64,000 nt of DNA, from contig OX327686.1 of assembly GCA_946807835.1 (NCBI GenBank), forward strand, positions 8,680,001 to 8,744,000, in the 5' to 3' direction. The notes beneath the pieces are model-generated. The model was not told the DNA's origin, searched no databases, and was given only the letters and a program-made list of their open reading frames with translations. Each line of letters begins with the position of its first letter. Position 1 is the stretch's first letter. The stretch comes from Ailanthus altissimus. Taxonomy: Eukaryota; Streptophyta; Magnoliopsida; Sapindales; Simaroubaceae. A program made the translations under genes and the position numbers. Below, one piece after another: positions 21,115-31,794 of the stretch.

Positions 21115-24100
21115 AAAAAATATTATTATACATACTTTAAAGATACTAATAACATAAAATATCTAATAATTGTGTGTTACATGACCTCATATATTTATTC
21201 AAAATATGGTATTTTACATGAAGCCATGTAATACATGATCTTATGTACTCGGCACAAAATATTACATGGAGTTGTATGAAGGAATTATAAAAGAAACAAA
21301 TATTAAAAGAGGGGCATTTTAGGAACTACAATATATTTTAGGGTAGTGATGTAATACAAGCGACTTGGAGCATATCCTTGTAATGTATAACCTATTGGAG
21401 CATATTGGGTGCAAATTCCTCAAAAGATTATTGCCCTGCCCTCAAATTCCCACTTTTTGACTAAGATGCAAGGATTATTTAATTAAATATCTTAAAATAA
21501 TTTTTATATTATACAAATATCCCACTTAACTATAATTACATAAATATCTCAAAAAAAGGGTGAGAAATTACTAGAAAATCTTTTAATATTATCACAAATA
21601 AAAAGTTTTGAACTGATCATAATAACCTTCTATTTTATTTTTATTTTGTCTTATTATTATTTTATCTTAATCTTGTACTTTAATTTTTGTTATGAATTTT
21701 TGTTACAAGATTTTATGATGGTCACGTAAGAGTGTGTAGCAGTTTTGTACTGTCACCTAAATAAATATAGTAGATTGTGTTATTATACAAAACTTTATAT
21801 ACATAATATTGTAAGAGTCTTATAATGTCAATAATGTTAATGAACTTCTTTATATTTTTTTACAAGACTTAACATTATATAGTCTTAACATTAGAAAAAT
21901 ATCATTATACATGCTTTAAAGATACTAATAACATAAAATATCTAATAATTGTGTGTTACATGACCTCATATATTTATTCAAAATATGGTATTTTACATGA
22001 AGCCATGTAATACATGATCTTATGTACTCGGCACAAAATATTACATGGAGTTGTATGAAGGAATTATAAAAGAAACAAATATTGAAGGAGGGGCATTTTA
22101 GGAACTACAATATATTTTAGGGTAGTGATGTAATACAAGCGACTTGGAGCATATCCTTGTAATGTATAACCTATTGGAGCATATTGGGTGCAAATTCCTC
22201 AAAAGATTATTGCCCTGCCCTCAAATTCCCACTTTTGGACTAAGATGCAAGGATTATTTAATTAAATATCTTAAAAATAATTTTTATATTATATAAATAT
22301 CTCACTTAACTATAATTATATAAATATCCCAAAAAAAGGGTGAGAGATTACTACAAAATCTTTTAATATTATCACAAATAAAAAGTTTTGAACTGATCAT
22401 AATAACCTTCTATTTTATTTTTATTTTGTCTTATTATTATTTTATCTTAATCTTTTACTTTAATTGTTGTTATGAATTTTTGTTACAAGATTTTATGATG
22501 GTCACGTAAGAGTGTGTAGCAGTCTTGTACTGTCACCTAACTAAATATAGTAGATTGTGTTATTATACAAAACTTTATATACATGGTATTGTAAGAGTCT
22601 TATAATGTCAATAATGTTAATGAACTTCTTTATGTTTTTTTTACAAGACTTAACATTAGAAAAATATCATTATACATACTTTAAAGATACTAATAACATA
22701 AAATATCTAATAATTGTGTATTACATGACCTCATATATTTATTCAAAATATGGTATTTTACATGAAGCCATGTAATACACGATCTTATGTACTCGGCACA
22801 AAATATTACATGGAGTTGTATGAAGGAATTATAAAAGAAACAAATATTGAAGGAGGGCATTTTAGGAACTACAATATATTTTAGGGTAGTGATGTAATAC
22901 AAGCGACTTGGAGCATATCCTTGTAATGTATGACCTATTGGAGCATATTGGGTGCAAATTCCTCAAAAGATTATTGCCCTGCCCTCAAATTCCCACTTTT
23001 TGACTAAGATGCAAGGATTATTTAATTAAATATCTTAAAATAATTTTTATATTATACAAATATCCCACTTAACTATAATTACATAAATATCTCAAAAAAA
23101 GGGTGAGAAATTACTAGAAAATCTTTTAATATTATCACAAATAAAAAGTTTTGAACTGATCATAATAACCTTCTATTTTATTTTTATTTTGTCTTATTAT
23201 TATTTTATCTTAATCTTGTACTTTAATTGTTGTTATGAATTTTTATTACAAGATTTTATGATGGTCATGTAAGAATGTGTAGCAGTCTTGTACTGTCACC
23301 TAAATAAATATAGTAGATTGTGTTATTATACAAAACTTTATATACATGGTATTGTAAGAGTCTTATAATGTCAATAATGTTAATGAACTTCTTTATGTTT
23401 TTTTACAAGACTTAACATTATATAGTCTTAACATTAGAAAAATATTATTATACATACTTTAAAGATACTAATAACATAAAATATCTAATAATTATGTGTT
23501 ACATGACCTTATATATTTATTCAAAATATGGTATTTTACATGAAGCCATGTAATACATGATCTTATGTACTCGGCACAAAATATTACATGAAGTTGTATG
23601 AAGGAATTATAAAAGAAACAAATATTGAAGGAGGGGCATTTTAGGAACTACAATATATTTTAGGGTAGTGATGTAATACAAGCAACTTGGAGCATATCCT
23701 TGTAATGTATGACTTATTAGAGCATATTGGGTGCAAATTCCTCATAAGATTACTGCCCTACCCTCAAATTTCCACTTTTGGACTAAGATGCAAGGATTAT
23801 TTAATTAAATATCTTAAAATAGTTTTTATATTATATAAATATTCTACTCAACTATAATTACGTAAATATCCCAAAAAGGGTAAGAAATAACTACAAAGTG
23901 CTTTAATACTATCCCAAATAAAAAGTTTGGACTGACCATAATAACCTTCTATTTTATTTTTATTTTGTCTTATTATTATTTTATCTTAATCTTGTATTTT
24001 AATTGTTGTTTTGAAATTTTGTTGCAAGACTTTATGATGGTCATGTAAGAGTGTGTAACAGTTTTGTATTGTCACCTAAATCAATATAGTAGATTGTGTT

Positions 24101-24207
24101 ATTGTACAAGACTTTATATACATAGTATTGTAAGAGTCTTGTAATGTCAATCATGTCAATGAACTTCTTTTTGTTTTCTTACAAGACTTAACATTATATA
24201 GTCTTAT
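21115..24207. repeat. Tandem array: four copies of a ~0.77 kb non-coding unit
   Basis: The landmark AGATACTAATAACATAAAA recurs at 21141, 21920, 22685 and 23463, giving periods of 779, 765 and 778 bp. The whole unit repeats, including GTACTCGGCACAAAATATTA and GTGATGTAATACAAGC. Units 1 to 3 are nearly identical; unit 4 is more diverged and grades into degenerate short repeats after 24207. Unit 2 has a deletion of about 15 bp near its end. Diagnostic variants in the middle of the unit are shared by units 1 and 3 on one hand and 2 and 4 on the other. There is no conserved coding frame; the frames at 22557-22902 are AT-rich artefacts. Confidence 0.92.
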
Positions 24208-25762
24208 TCGAGTCTTGTACTGTCACTTAAGCTAGTCCAATTCATATCACTTTGTACCAGACTTTGTATACATGGTCTTTTGTAGTATTATAATAATATT
24301 ATATTTTCATTTAAGGTATTATAATTTGTTAAATAGAGACTTGTACTAGACTCTAAGAGTATATGGTATTATAAGAGTCGTATAGCAATCTTATTTTGTA
24401 TTTATGTGAAGACTTAATGTGATATAGGCTTGTATTTAATGCATGATTTTTGTGAATATAGGCTTGTATTTGATGTATAATTTTTGTATTGTAGTTAACA
24501 ATAATTTGTTAAATAATTTATTTTAGTTAGGTTGTATTTTCTTTAGATCAATGCCTATCGTCTGTATGTCAATTGTTTATGATGGTGAATGGTTCGAAGA
24601 TAAGGACCCGTTACGTGTCACTTACAATATAGATTAGAGTGAAGAGAAGTGTCCATTAATTATCTATTCTTGTTTGGAAGAAAGTTAATGTTGTCGAAAT
24701 CTTGTGCCTTAAACATTTATTAATGAAAATGTGGTGGCATATGAATGCAAATATTCAAAATAAAAAAAAGATGACAATATAAAACCATACAAGTGTTGGA
24801 GTTGGTGATTAAGCTTCATTCCAATTCGTATAAATTTTATTTATAGTAACTGATGTATATCTGTATCTAAAATGTCTATACGGTTGGTCTTATCAAACTG
24901 CGAGCTTAGTGAAAACTTGTATAGGCATGTAAGTGTTAAGTAAAGGTTTGACACTGAACAGATTTATGAAGATATCCAATAGACATTTTATAAAAAACCG
25001 TCAATGAATAGTTTTATCAAGTTGAGAAGTATTTGTGATCCTTTAACCTGAACGACATAATGGACTTATGAGTGATCTACTTACATGACCATCACTTACT
25101 TGATTAAAAATACTTAATGCTTATTTCTTTTAGTATTTTATAATATAAAGATAAAGTGATAAATTTAAATGCACCACTTACATTGTTAAAAAATTCTTAA
25201 TATTTAATAGAATTGACATTTTATAAATACAAAAATAAATTGATAAATGATAATGCACCACTCAATTTATTATAAAAATATTAGTATTATTAATGCTTAA
25301 TATATTAAGTATTTTATAATCAAAAGACACTTATTTTATTGAAAGATTATTACGTGGACGCAGTGTCCATTTACAATAAAATAAATAAAATACAAAATTC
25401 ATAGATGTTAGAAATTGGAACACATACAAATTTGGACGACTACCTTCACTTTTGGTAAGTGTTCTTCATTTATATTTTTTGCATAATAATTATACATGAA
25501 TATATATGTGATACATGGTTTAATGTATTGGTTTAGTGTAATATGTATAAAATATACTTCTGTTGCGTATTATAATTTTGAATATGTATCTACACTCATA
25601 TCATCACACATTCTCACAATAAAATTATATAAAATAAAGTATTGTAAAAAAATAGACTCAATACACTAATAAATTGATAGTATAAAATGTTACAAGACAT
25701 ATTAAACGAAGTCTTATACAAAATAAAATAAAATTATAAACAAATAGTGTACGACTTAATCG
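24208..25762. other. AT-rich non-coding DNA with degenerate repeats and a copia relic
   Basis: At 24208-24540 short words from the array (AGTCTTGTACTGTCAC, GGCTTGTATTT) recur imperfectly. At 24550-24650 a frame reading MPIVCMSIVYDGEWFED faintly resembles the N-terminus of MULE transposases, but nothing downstream supports it. At about 24850-25010 the DNA resembles 59310-59460 (GAGCTTAG, ATAGGCATG, ACTGAACA.ATT in the same order), so it is a relic of the copia C 3' region. The rest shows nothing. Confidence 0.4.
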
Positions 25763-26270
25763 TGAACAATGAATAGTATTGCCAGTGAACAGTTTTGCTG
25801 TCGCTTGCTGACCGAAAACCATCACTAATGACAAATTGATACAAAGTACACATTATTTTACTTTTAATTTCGTAATCTACACGATAGTGGAATTAATTTT
25901 ATTAAAAGACACTGAAAAGAAGTCAAAAAGTAAAGAGAAAACAATGGCCTTCATGGAGTCACCACTCACAAGGTGACAAGTGGTGGTGCATCACTATCAC
26001 CATTAGATATATGAATGGTCGACGGCATTAATGATATTGGTAGTGCACCACCACTTACCACCATGTGAATATTGACTCTATAGAAACCATTGTCTTCTTT
26101 TTATTTTTTGATTTCTTTTTGGTATTTTATTGATTAAAATAATTTTATTATTATATAAATTATAAAATTTTAAATTAAATAATATATATTTTAGACCAAT
26201 CCGCCACCAATTATAATTTTTAGTTAATAAATGACAGTGGTGAATTATTCATTAACTGTACTATTCATCC
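25763..26270. mobile_element. Foldback MITE-like element (~508 bp)
   Basis: The two halves are imperfect inverted copies. The outer ends are ATGAATAGTA (25770) and TACTATTCAT (26268). The middle arms are AAAAGACACTGAAAAGAAGTC / TTCTTTTTATTTTTTGATTTC, and the inner arms are CACAAGGTGACAAGTGGTGGTGCA / TGCACCACCACTTACCACC. It has no coding capacity. The target duplication could not be fixed. The structure is typical of palindromic MITEs, but the superfamily is unknown. Confidence 0.6.
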
Positions 26271-26615
26271 CGTTGAGTATACATAGAATTTACTAAGCGT
26301 TGTTATGGTCATTTACGTCTAATAGGATTTAATAGTATCAATTTCATTAATGATAAAATGATCGTTTCAATTTTGAAATATAGGGCATATTTTGTGTAAT
26401 TTTTAGATTATGTTGGGATATTTGATGCAATTCGCACAAGATGCAGACTCACCGGTACTACTCCAAATTTCACCGATAACTTAAATCAAAGATCGGCCAT
26501 GAGCATGAGCGCCGCCAAAACGCAAAGCTAAAACGCTACTTGGTAAGTATAGCCGCTGGCTGCTGTTAGATGTGAGTGGTTTTATGGTTAAAACAACGTT
26601 TAGTTAATTATTGGA

Positions 26616-27140
26616 ATGGGGATCGGCAAGAAAGAAAAGAAAAGCTCCTCCAATTCTCTATCAACATCGCCTTGCGGCCATCTCAGAACTGCTTATCACA
26701 ACTGCTTCAACCGGTCTTTACTCTTCAAACTTCCCTTTTGTTTTTATTGTCTTTTCAAGCTTTATTTTCTATTCTCTCTTTAAGTGGGTTTTTGTATTAA
26801 GAGCAGGTGGTACTCGGAGAAATTTGTGAAAGGTCATTGGGACAAAGAAGAATGTGTTGCTGAGTGGCACAAATACAGAGCTTGCTTATCTGTATGTTTT
26901 CATTTTACCTTCTTTGTTCTTTTTTTAATCTTTATTTGGAGTATTATAGTTTATTTATCTATTTATTTTTTTATATTAGCTATTAAGTGTTATGGGTTCT
27001 TTTGTTATCATCATTGTTAGGAACATTTGGATGATAAGCATCTGAGTCGCTTCTTGGAAGCTGAAGGCACTGTTGGTTCAGTCACTGAGGCTGATTTAAG
27101 AAAGCCAGCTGATGGTGCTGCCACTGGAGTGTCTTTGTAA
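26616..27140 (+). CDS. TRIAP1: TRIAP1/MDM35-family twin-CX9C protein, three exons, intact
   Basis: Exons are 26616-26713, 26807-26891 and 27021-27140, with GT/AG introns; joined they give 100 codons and a stop with no interruption. The protein starts MGIGKKEKKSSSNS. It carries Cys20-x9-Cys30 in exon 1 (CGHLRTAYHNC) and Cys49-x9-Cys59 in exon 2 (CVAEWHKYRAC), with WYSEKFVKGHWDKEE between them. This is the twin-CX9C fold of yeast Mdm35 and human TRIAP1. Those proteins sit in the mitochondrial intermembrane space, are oxidised by Mia40, and stabilise PRELI/Ups lipid-transfer proteins that move phosphatidic acid. The plant protein is assumed to act likewise. Introns interrupt Arg33 (phase 2) and the Ser61/Glu62 junction. 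It is very close to the Arabidopsis protein At4g33100 as I recall it. Single-frame open stretches in this region run through the introns and are not the gene. Confidence 0.93.
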
Positions 27141-27751
27141 TTTTTGCTCTGTAGAAAAAAAAGCTAAATGCTACTATTTTAAATTTTCTTTTTCCTGTCT
27201 TTGGATTGCTGGTTCAATTGTGTATTATAGTTCCATTTAATCTGAATTTCATTGAATCATATCAAATTTGTTTAACTTGTACAAGTGCGCAGCTGAAAAA
27301 TATTCCATCTTCTTGATGCTTAAGAACCACAAAAGATTTAGGAATATTGATTTATGTTTAAAAAATATTAGTGACTGAATTATAGGTTTATTCGAACACC
27401 TAGATGCTGTATTAATGGTGATTAAATAAATTAGAGACAAGTAGAACTGTTGTTGATGTAAGTGCGGTATAATTTATGAGGACGGCATTAAATTACAATT
27501 TGGTAATGTAATTGACTTGATATTTGATGAAGCATTCTGGTGCAAACCATTACAATTGCATAGTTTTAAGCCCTTACTGAATGCTTTTAGCAAAGTGATT
27601 GTGGTATAATACTTGGAATGGAGTGCATCTGGTGGCACAAAGTCTTGTCCAAATTCATGCAAGCCCCCTAGTCTTCTATTTCCCCCCCTTTTTGGTCTGT
27701 CAGGTTACCTAGCATGACATATGTGTATGCTCTGATGTATGGCATTGGGCT
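27141..27751. other. Intergenic DNA downstream of the TRIAP1-family gene
   Basis: The 3' UTR of the preceding gene presumably lies in the first 200 bp. No other gene, repeat or element end is seen. Short open frames on the minus strand here have no recognisable domain. Confidence 0.5.
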
Positions 27752-27900
27752 CCATAACTGCTTTCTGCAATTTTCCATGGTAGCAGGACCTTGAGTTGTG
27801 TTTTTGCAAGACTTTTGTACTGGCATTGCCAGTACAAAAGTCTTGCAAAAACACAACTCAAGGTCCTGCTACCATGGAAAATTGCAGAAAGCAGTTATGG
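27752..27900. repeat. Perfect 149-bp palindrome (74-bp arms, 1-nt centre)
   Basis: Bases 27752-27825 are the exact reverse complement of 27827-27900, with a single T at 27826 in the centre (TGGCA-T-TGCCA). The match stops on both sides at once. The arm is of ordinary complexity with no low-complexity run, and no second copy was noticed elsewhere in the window. Transcribed, it would form a 74-bp perfect hairpin with essentially no loop. Confidence 0.95.
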
Positions 27901-29166
27901 GTAACAATGAAAAAGTTCTAATCCTTGCATTACTTTTAGCTAATGGTTTTAACAAAATCAAGTTCGCACTGTGATTAACACCTGACAGCATCCTAATACT
28001 CAGCAAGTCCAGAAAATGGATTGCAAGTATTTCATGTATTGCCACAAAAATGCAGCTTTAAGGGATCACAATGACTGCCTAATTCTGACTGAATAAACAT
28101 TTCAGACTTATCTAAACCTATTGATCCATGTCTCACACATGTGTAACTTAGTTTACTAGGAGAAAACTCAGCTACTAACTTTCATTTTTTGCCATACAAA
28201 GAAGAGGCAACTTTGTTTTGAATGTCTATTTACTGAAATTGACTAGTAATAACTATGTGGTTCCCTTCAGGCGTCATCATATTTACTTGCTCAAAGCTGA
28301 TTGGAAGTAGAAAGGCTAGCTGCTGACCTTGACTCTATGTCTACTCACTACTAGCACACTAACTCTTTGTAATCAGCCAAGGTTGTATCATATTAAAACT
28401 TGTACTAGACCTTGGTTGAATCTTTTTAAACCTTGTACTAGATGGATGATTATGATCTGTAGCAAGTATAGCTATTATAGATACACAAGGAAATTTGAGG
28501 ATGAATTACTTCATGGGTAATTTGTGAGTTCTGATGTGGATGTCATTATATTGGTAAGGATGGGGAATTTTATTTGACAATCTCATTTTACCATTCTAGA
28601 TTTTGATTTGAACATCTTATCCATGGAAAGTTTTCAAAAACTGAATCATTTCATATATATATATATAAGTCAGAGAAGGATCAATAGTCAGGGAAAATCA
28701 TTAATTTTCCTGCTCCATTTAACGAGTTTAGAACTTTTTTCAGGATCCGCTGATATGATGGATATTATTTGCTTTCCTTATATTCATTTGATTCTCTTGA
28801 AAGTTGATTTTATAGCTAATTGGCCTCTGTTAATAAACAGCTTGAAGATCTTCACTTTTCCTTGAGGCTTTGCCGTGAAATCAAGAGAGAAGTATGCATT
28901 GTTATGAAAGTTATATTTGGAGTGTCCTCTTCCAAGAGATGGTTATGTTGTGGGAGTTGTGCTATGCCTCCGAATAACATAGTGTAGGCATATTAACATT
29001 AAGCAAGGCAAGATATTAAATTTCATTTGATTGTTAACACATAAAGATCCTGATACATCTTTGTTCCTCATCTTAAATGCAAATGTACAGTGATACAATA
29101 TCCAATATTTACAAACACGTGGATGTGCTTCCTTTATATCATGGTCAGGTAGAAATAGACATTCCT
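27901..29166. other. Intergenic DNA, nothing recognised
   Basis: No supported gene is present between the palindrome and the methyltransferase pseudogene. A short (AT)n run lies near 28655. The open frames at 28329-28865 have no recognisable domain. Confidence 0.45.
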
Positions 29167-29577
29167 TCATTTCTTTCTGAACGGTAAAAGAGCAACCATC
29201 CGTTCTTCTCCATTGTTGTATCCATAAAGTTCAGCCAGAACGATAAGCAGTGTTCTCCAAAAAAGAGTCCACTTGGCAGCTTCATCCTTGCCGTATGATG
29301 ATTCCATTATTGGCTTAAATGAAGCCAAGTTCTTGTCTATTCTTTTAAGCCACTCTTCATTGTAAAACAAGATGCTACTACTGTCATCTTAAGAAGTTTC
29401 ACTCTCTATCCGCAGATAATAATTAAAGATATATCACAGTTGGCAACGCAAAGTATGAAACTATCCTGGAAGTAAAGAAGCAGATTAGCCGATAGCATTT
29501 TGCTTCCACCTAACAAGTACATATTAGTTTCCTATTTCAAAACAAGTCATAATTATCATAGAGAGGATATATTAATA

Positions 29578-30493
29578 GAGAAATTTTTTAAAAATAACCT
29601 CAAAATTTTATAAATATACTATTTTAGTCACATTTGAAATTGATATTCTTTGGTAGCAAAAAATGTATGATTCAGGCTCTTATAACCTTAAAAAAAAAAA
29701 AAAACTCTCTCTCTACTTTCTTTATTTGAAATTCTCTTTTTTTCAATTTAAAATTCTCTTAACAAAATTCAATTAGATAAAATATTTAGAAGTTATTATT
29801 GCGTAAATAAAGTCTTCCATAATATATCTTTTACTTCAAACTCTTAAAATGATTGATTCTTTGTAACTTTTTTTAAAAAAAATTTTAGAAAAGTTTTTAT
29901 ATTTGTTAAAAATGACTTAAAAATTGCATTTTGAGTTAGAAAAATGTGATATAAATACATTAAACGTGAAAAATGAGTTAAAATGATAGAAAAAAAAGTT
30001 CAAATCTAATAAAAAATGATTTTTTTGAGGTTATTTACCGAACCCAAGTGGCGGTCGAAACACTGGTCATCTGCCGTATGGTCCAATGCATCTCAGTCAT
30101 GGCATTTTAGCTCGAGATGCCATGACTGAGATAGCACTATGGCATCTTGAGCTCGAGATGCCTTGGCTAAGATGGCACAATGGCATTGCAACTCTTAATT
30201 TTTTTCTATTGTTTTCGTCACCTCATTTTTTAATTTTTTTTTTGTGATGCAATCACTTCAAATATACTTATTTTAAATTTTAAATATTGAAATATATTTT
30301 TGAAGATAAATCAACTCAAATCTAAATTTGAATTTATTAGATTTGGGTTCAAATATTTTGTTTAACACTATATTATTTATACGAGAATAAATGTGTCTAT
30401 TTACAATTTATTTAACTAATAAACAATAAGCAATTGAAAGATAGTTAAAAAAGCATATTTATAAAATTGGAGGGCTATTTCTAAAAATTTCCC
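29578..30493. mobile_element. MULE-like non-autonomous DNA element (~916 bp)
   Basis: The termini are inverted repeats of about 50 bp: GAGAAATTTTTTAAAAATAACC at the left and, reverse-complemented, GGGAAATTTTTAGAAATAGCCC at the right, both followed by TTTTATAAATAT. Such GGGAAATTTTTA ends are usual for plant Mutator-like elements. No transposase is present, and a clean 9-bp target duplication could not be identified. It interrupts the methyltransferase pseudogene between exons 5 and 6. Confidence 0.6.
30085..30185. repeat. Inverted/tandem block inside the MULE-like element
   Basis: ATCTCAGTCATGGCAT is followed after an 11-nt loop by its exact inverse ATGCCATGACTGAGAT. The word GAGCTCGAGATGCC-T/A then recurs in a second, diverged copy about 45 bp on. 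The block is GC-richer than the rest of the element. Confidence 0.6.
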
Positions 30494-31140
30494 ATATATA
30501 TTCACACGCACGCGTATTTAAACAGTTTGTTCTTTGTGGCAGAAATGATGTACAAAAAGAAAGCTATGTTCTTTCATCCACTTTGATATCTTCTTCAGAA
30601 GATCCTGATAATTCTTCATATGCTGTCAAAGGACAATGTATAGGGACAATGACGGCCAACCACATCCAAGGTCAAGAACATTTTGACCTTATACAGTACA
30701 GCTCCAAGATTGCTCTTTCAGCATCCTCTAAATTGTATCATTTATCAGAGAAGGAAGAGCAGCTGCATGAAACATCAGATAAGAACGTGGTTCCAACACT
30801 TCCATTTTTGTTGAAAAAGCAATTAAGAATTGGGTATCCTTAATATTGAAATATATAGGCATAGGCTGCCATAAAATTTCACATGATAAAAAATATCAGA
30901 GCAGAGCATACTGAGAGGTTTAAACCAAAAGACAAATTTGTTTCTTTATGTTTGAATGATAGATCGATTGTTTGACAAAGTTGACATGTTGCACCACTAG
31001 TGCTACTACGAGGATGTGATCTTGTTGATCACTGAAAGAGCACTAGTAATGCTTGTATTTGAGATTTTTACCAAGAACCAATTTGAACAAAGAAGTTTTG
31101 AGAGTTCAAAATGCCGGGATTTCTTTCGGTGCTGGGAAGA

Positions 31141-31794
31141 AATGTGCAAAAGCCCATTAGGGATAGAAATGAACAGCGGCCAAGCACAACAATATCTATG
31201 GCATTTGAAGATTTGACTACATATATCTTGTACCACACCTTAAACTTTAAAGTATAATTTTTTCTCAGAAATAGTAAGATTCTGTAAATTACCAGGCAGA
31301 GATCATACTCTAGAGAAAAAATTTGGCATAGTTAATTTGTTAAAGCAAGTCTGCGCCATTCAGACCGGTCACTAAATCTACAAATAATTAGACGCCTAGG
31401 CCTAAATCTCACACTTCCTTCTAAATCAAGAATAAATGGTCTAATTCCTGTTCTGTAGAGTAATATTATCTTGTATAATTAGGAGGGAATTGACAATTTA
31501 GTCTTCGAATTTTTTGAATTATTTATTAGATTATTAGTTTTTTTAAAAAAAATACCTAATTTAGTCCATGCAGAAAAGAAAAATAATATTTAAAATGTAC
31601 TTAATAAGGACAGTAAAGTAATTACAATGTCATAAATAGTTCCGTAATTAAATTACGCTGTAGCGATGCCACCGTTAGCGGGCTTTATTGCATCGTACTG
31701 GGCATGAATGATCCCCTCCATTTTTTAACTCTGTCCATGCTTTTTAGCTATTGTTTTGCAGATATCAAGTATAGACCGAGAGTTGTATATATCG
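31141..31794. other. Intergenic DNA; exon 1 of the pseudogene not found
   Basis: I searched for the MxxIIQVPY...LERNLLPD block of CNMT-like exon 1 in all minus frames and did not see it. No other feature is recognised. Confidence 0.45.

Larger units (their letters stand above)
29167..31140 (-). pseudogene. CNMT-like methyltransferase pseudogene (paralogue of the gene at 42636-62478)
   Basis: Exon remnants lie in the same minus-strand order as in the intact gene. Exon 2 is at about 31140-31053 (RHFELSKLLCSNWFLVKIS replacing a [23 protein letters not shown] block). Exon 3 is at about 30770-30628, heavily eroded. Exon 5 is at about 30602-30530 ([20 protein letters not shown]). Exon 6 is at about 29550-29487 ([10 protein letters not shown]), and exon 8 is at 29359-29167 (EEWLKRIDKNLASFKPIMES), the same 193-nt length as its homologue. 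Exons 1, 4 and 7 are not found. The exon 8 acceptor AG reads AA, and the exon 2 donor GT reads GC. A MULE-like element sits between exons 5 and 6. The last exon still has a full open frame, so the copy may have died fairly recently. Confidence 0.87.

Noticed and set aside
21115..24207. CRISPR-like or gene-family interpretation of the repeats
   Set aside because: The unit is ~0.77 kb, contiguous, without spacers or a conserved frame, in a plant genome. It is a tandem array.
26576..27020. Three overlapping plus-strand open frames
   Set aside because: They run through the introns of the three-exon TRIAP1-family gene in wrong frames. The spliced model gives the conserved twin-CX9C protein instead.
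30583..30843. Plus-strand 86-codon open frame
   Set aside because: It is antisense to exons 3 and 5 of the methyltransferase pseudogene and encodes no recognisable domain.
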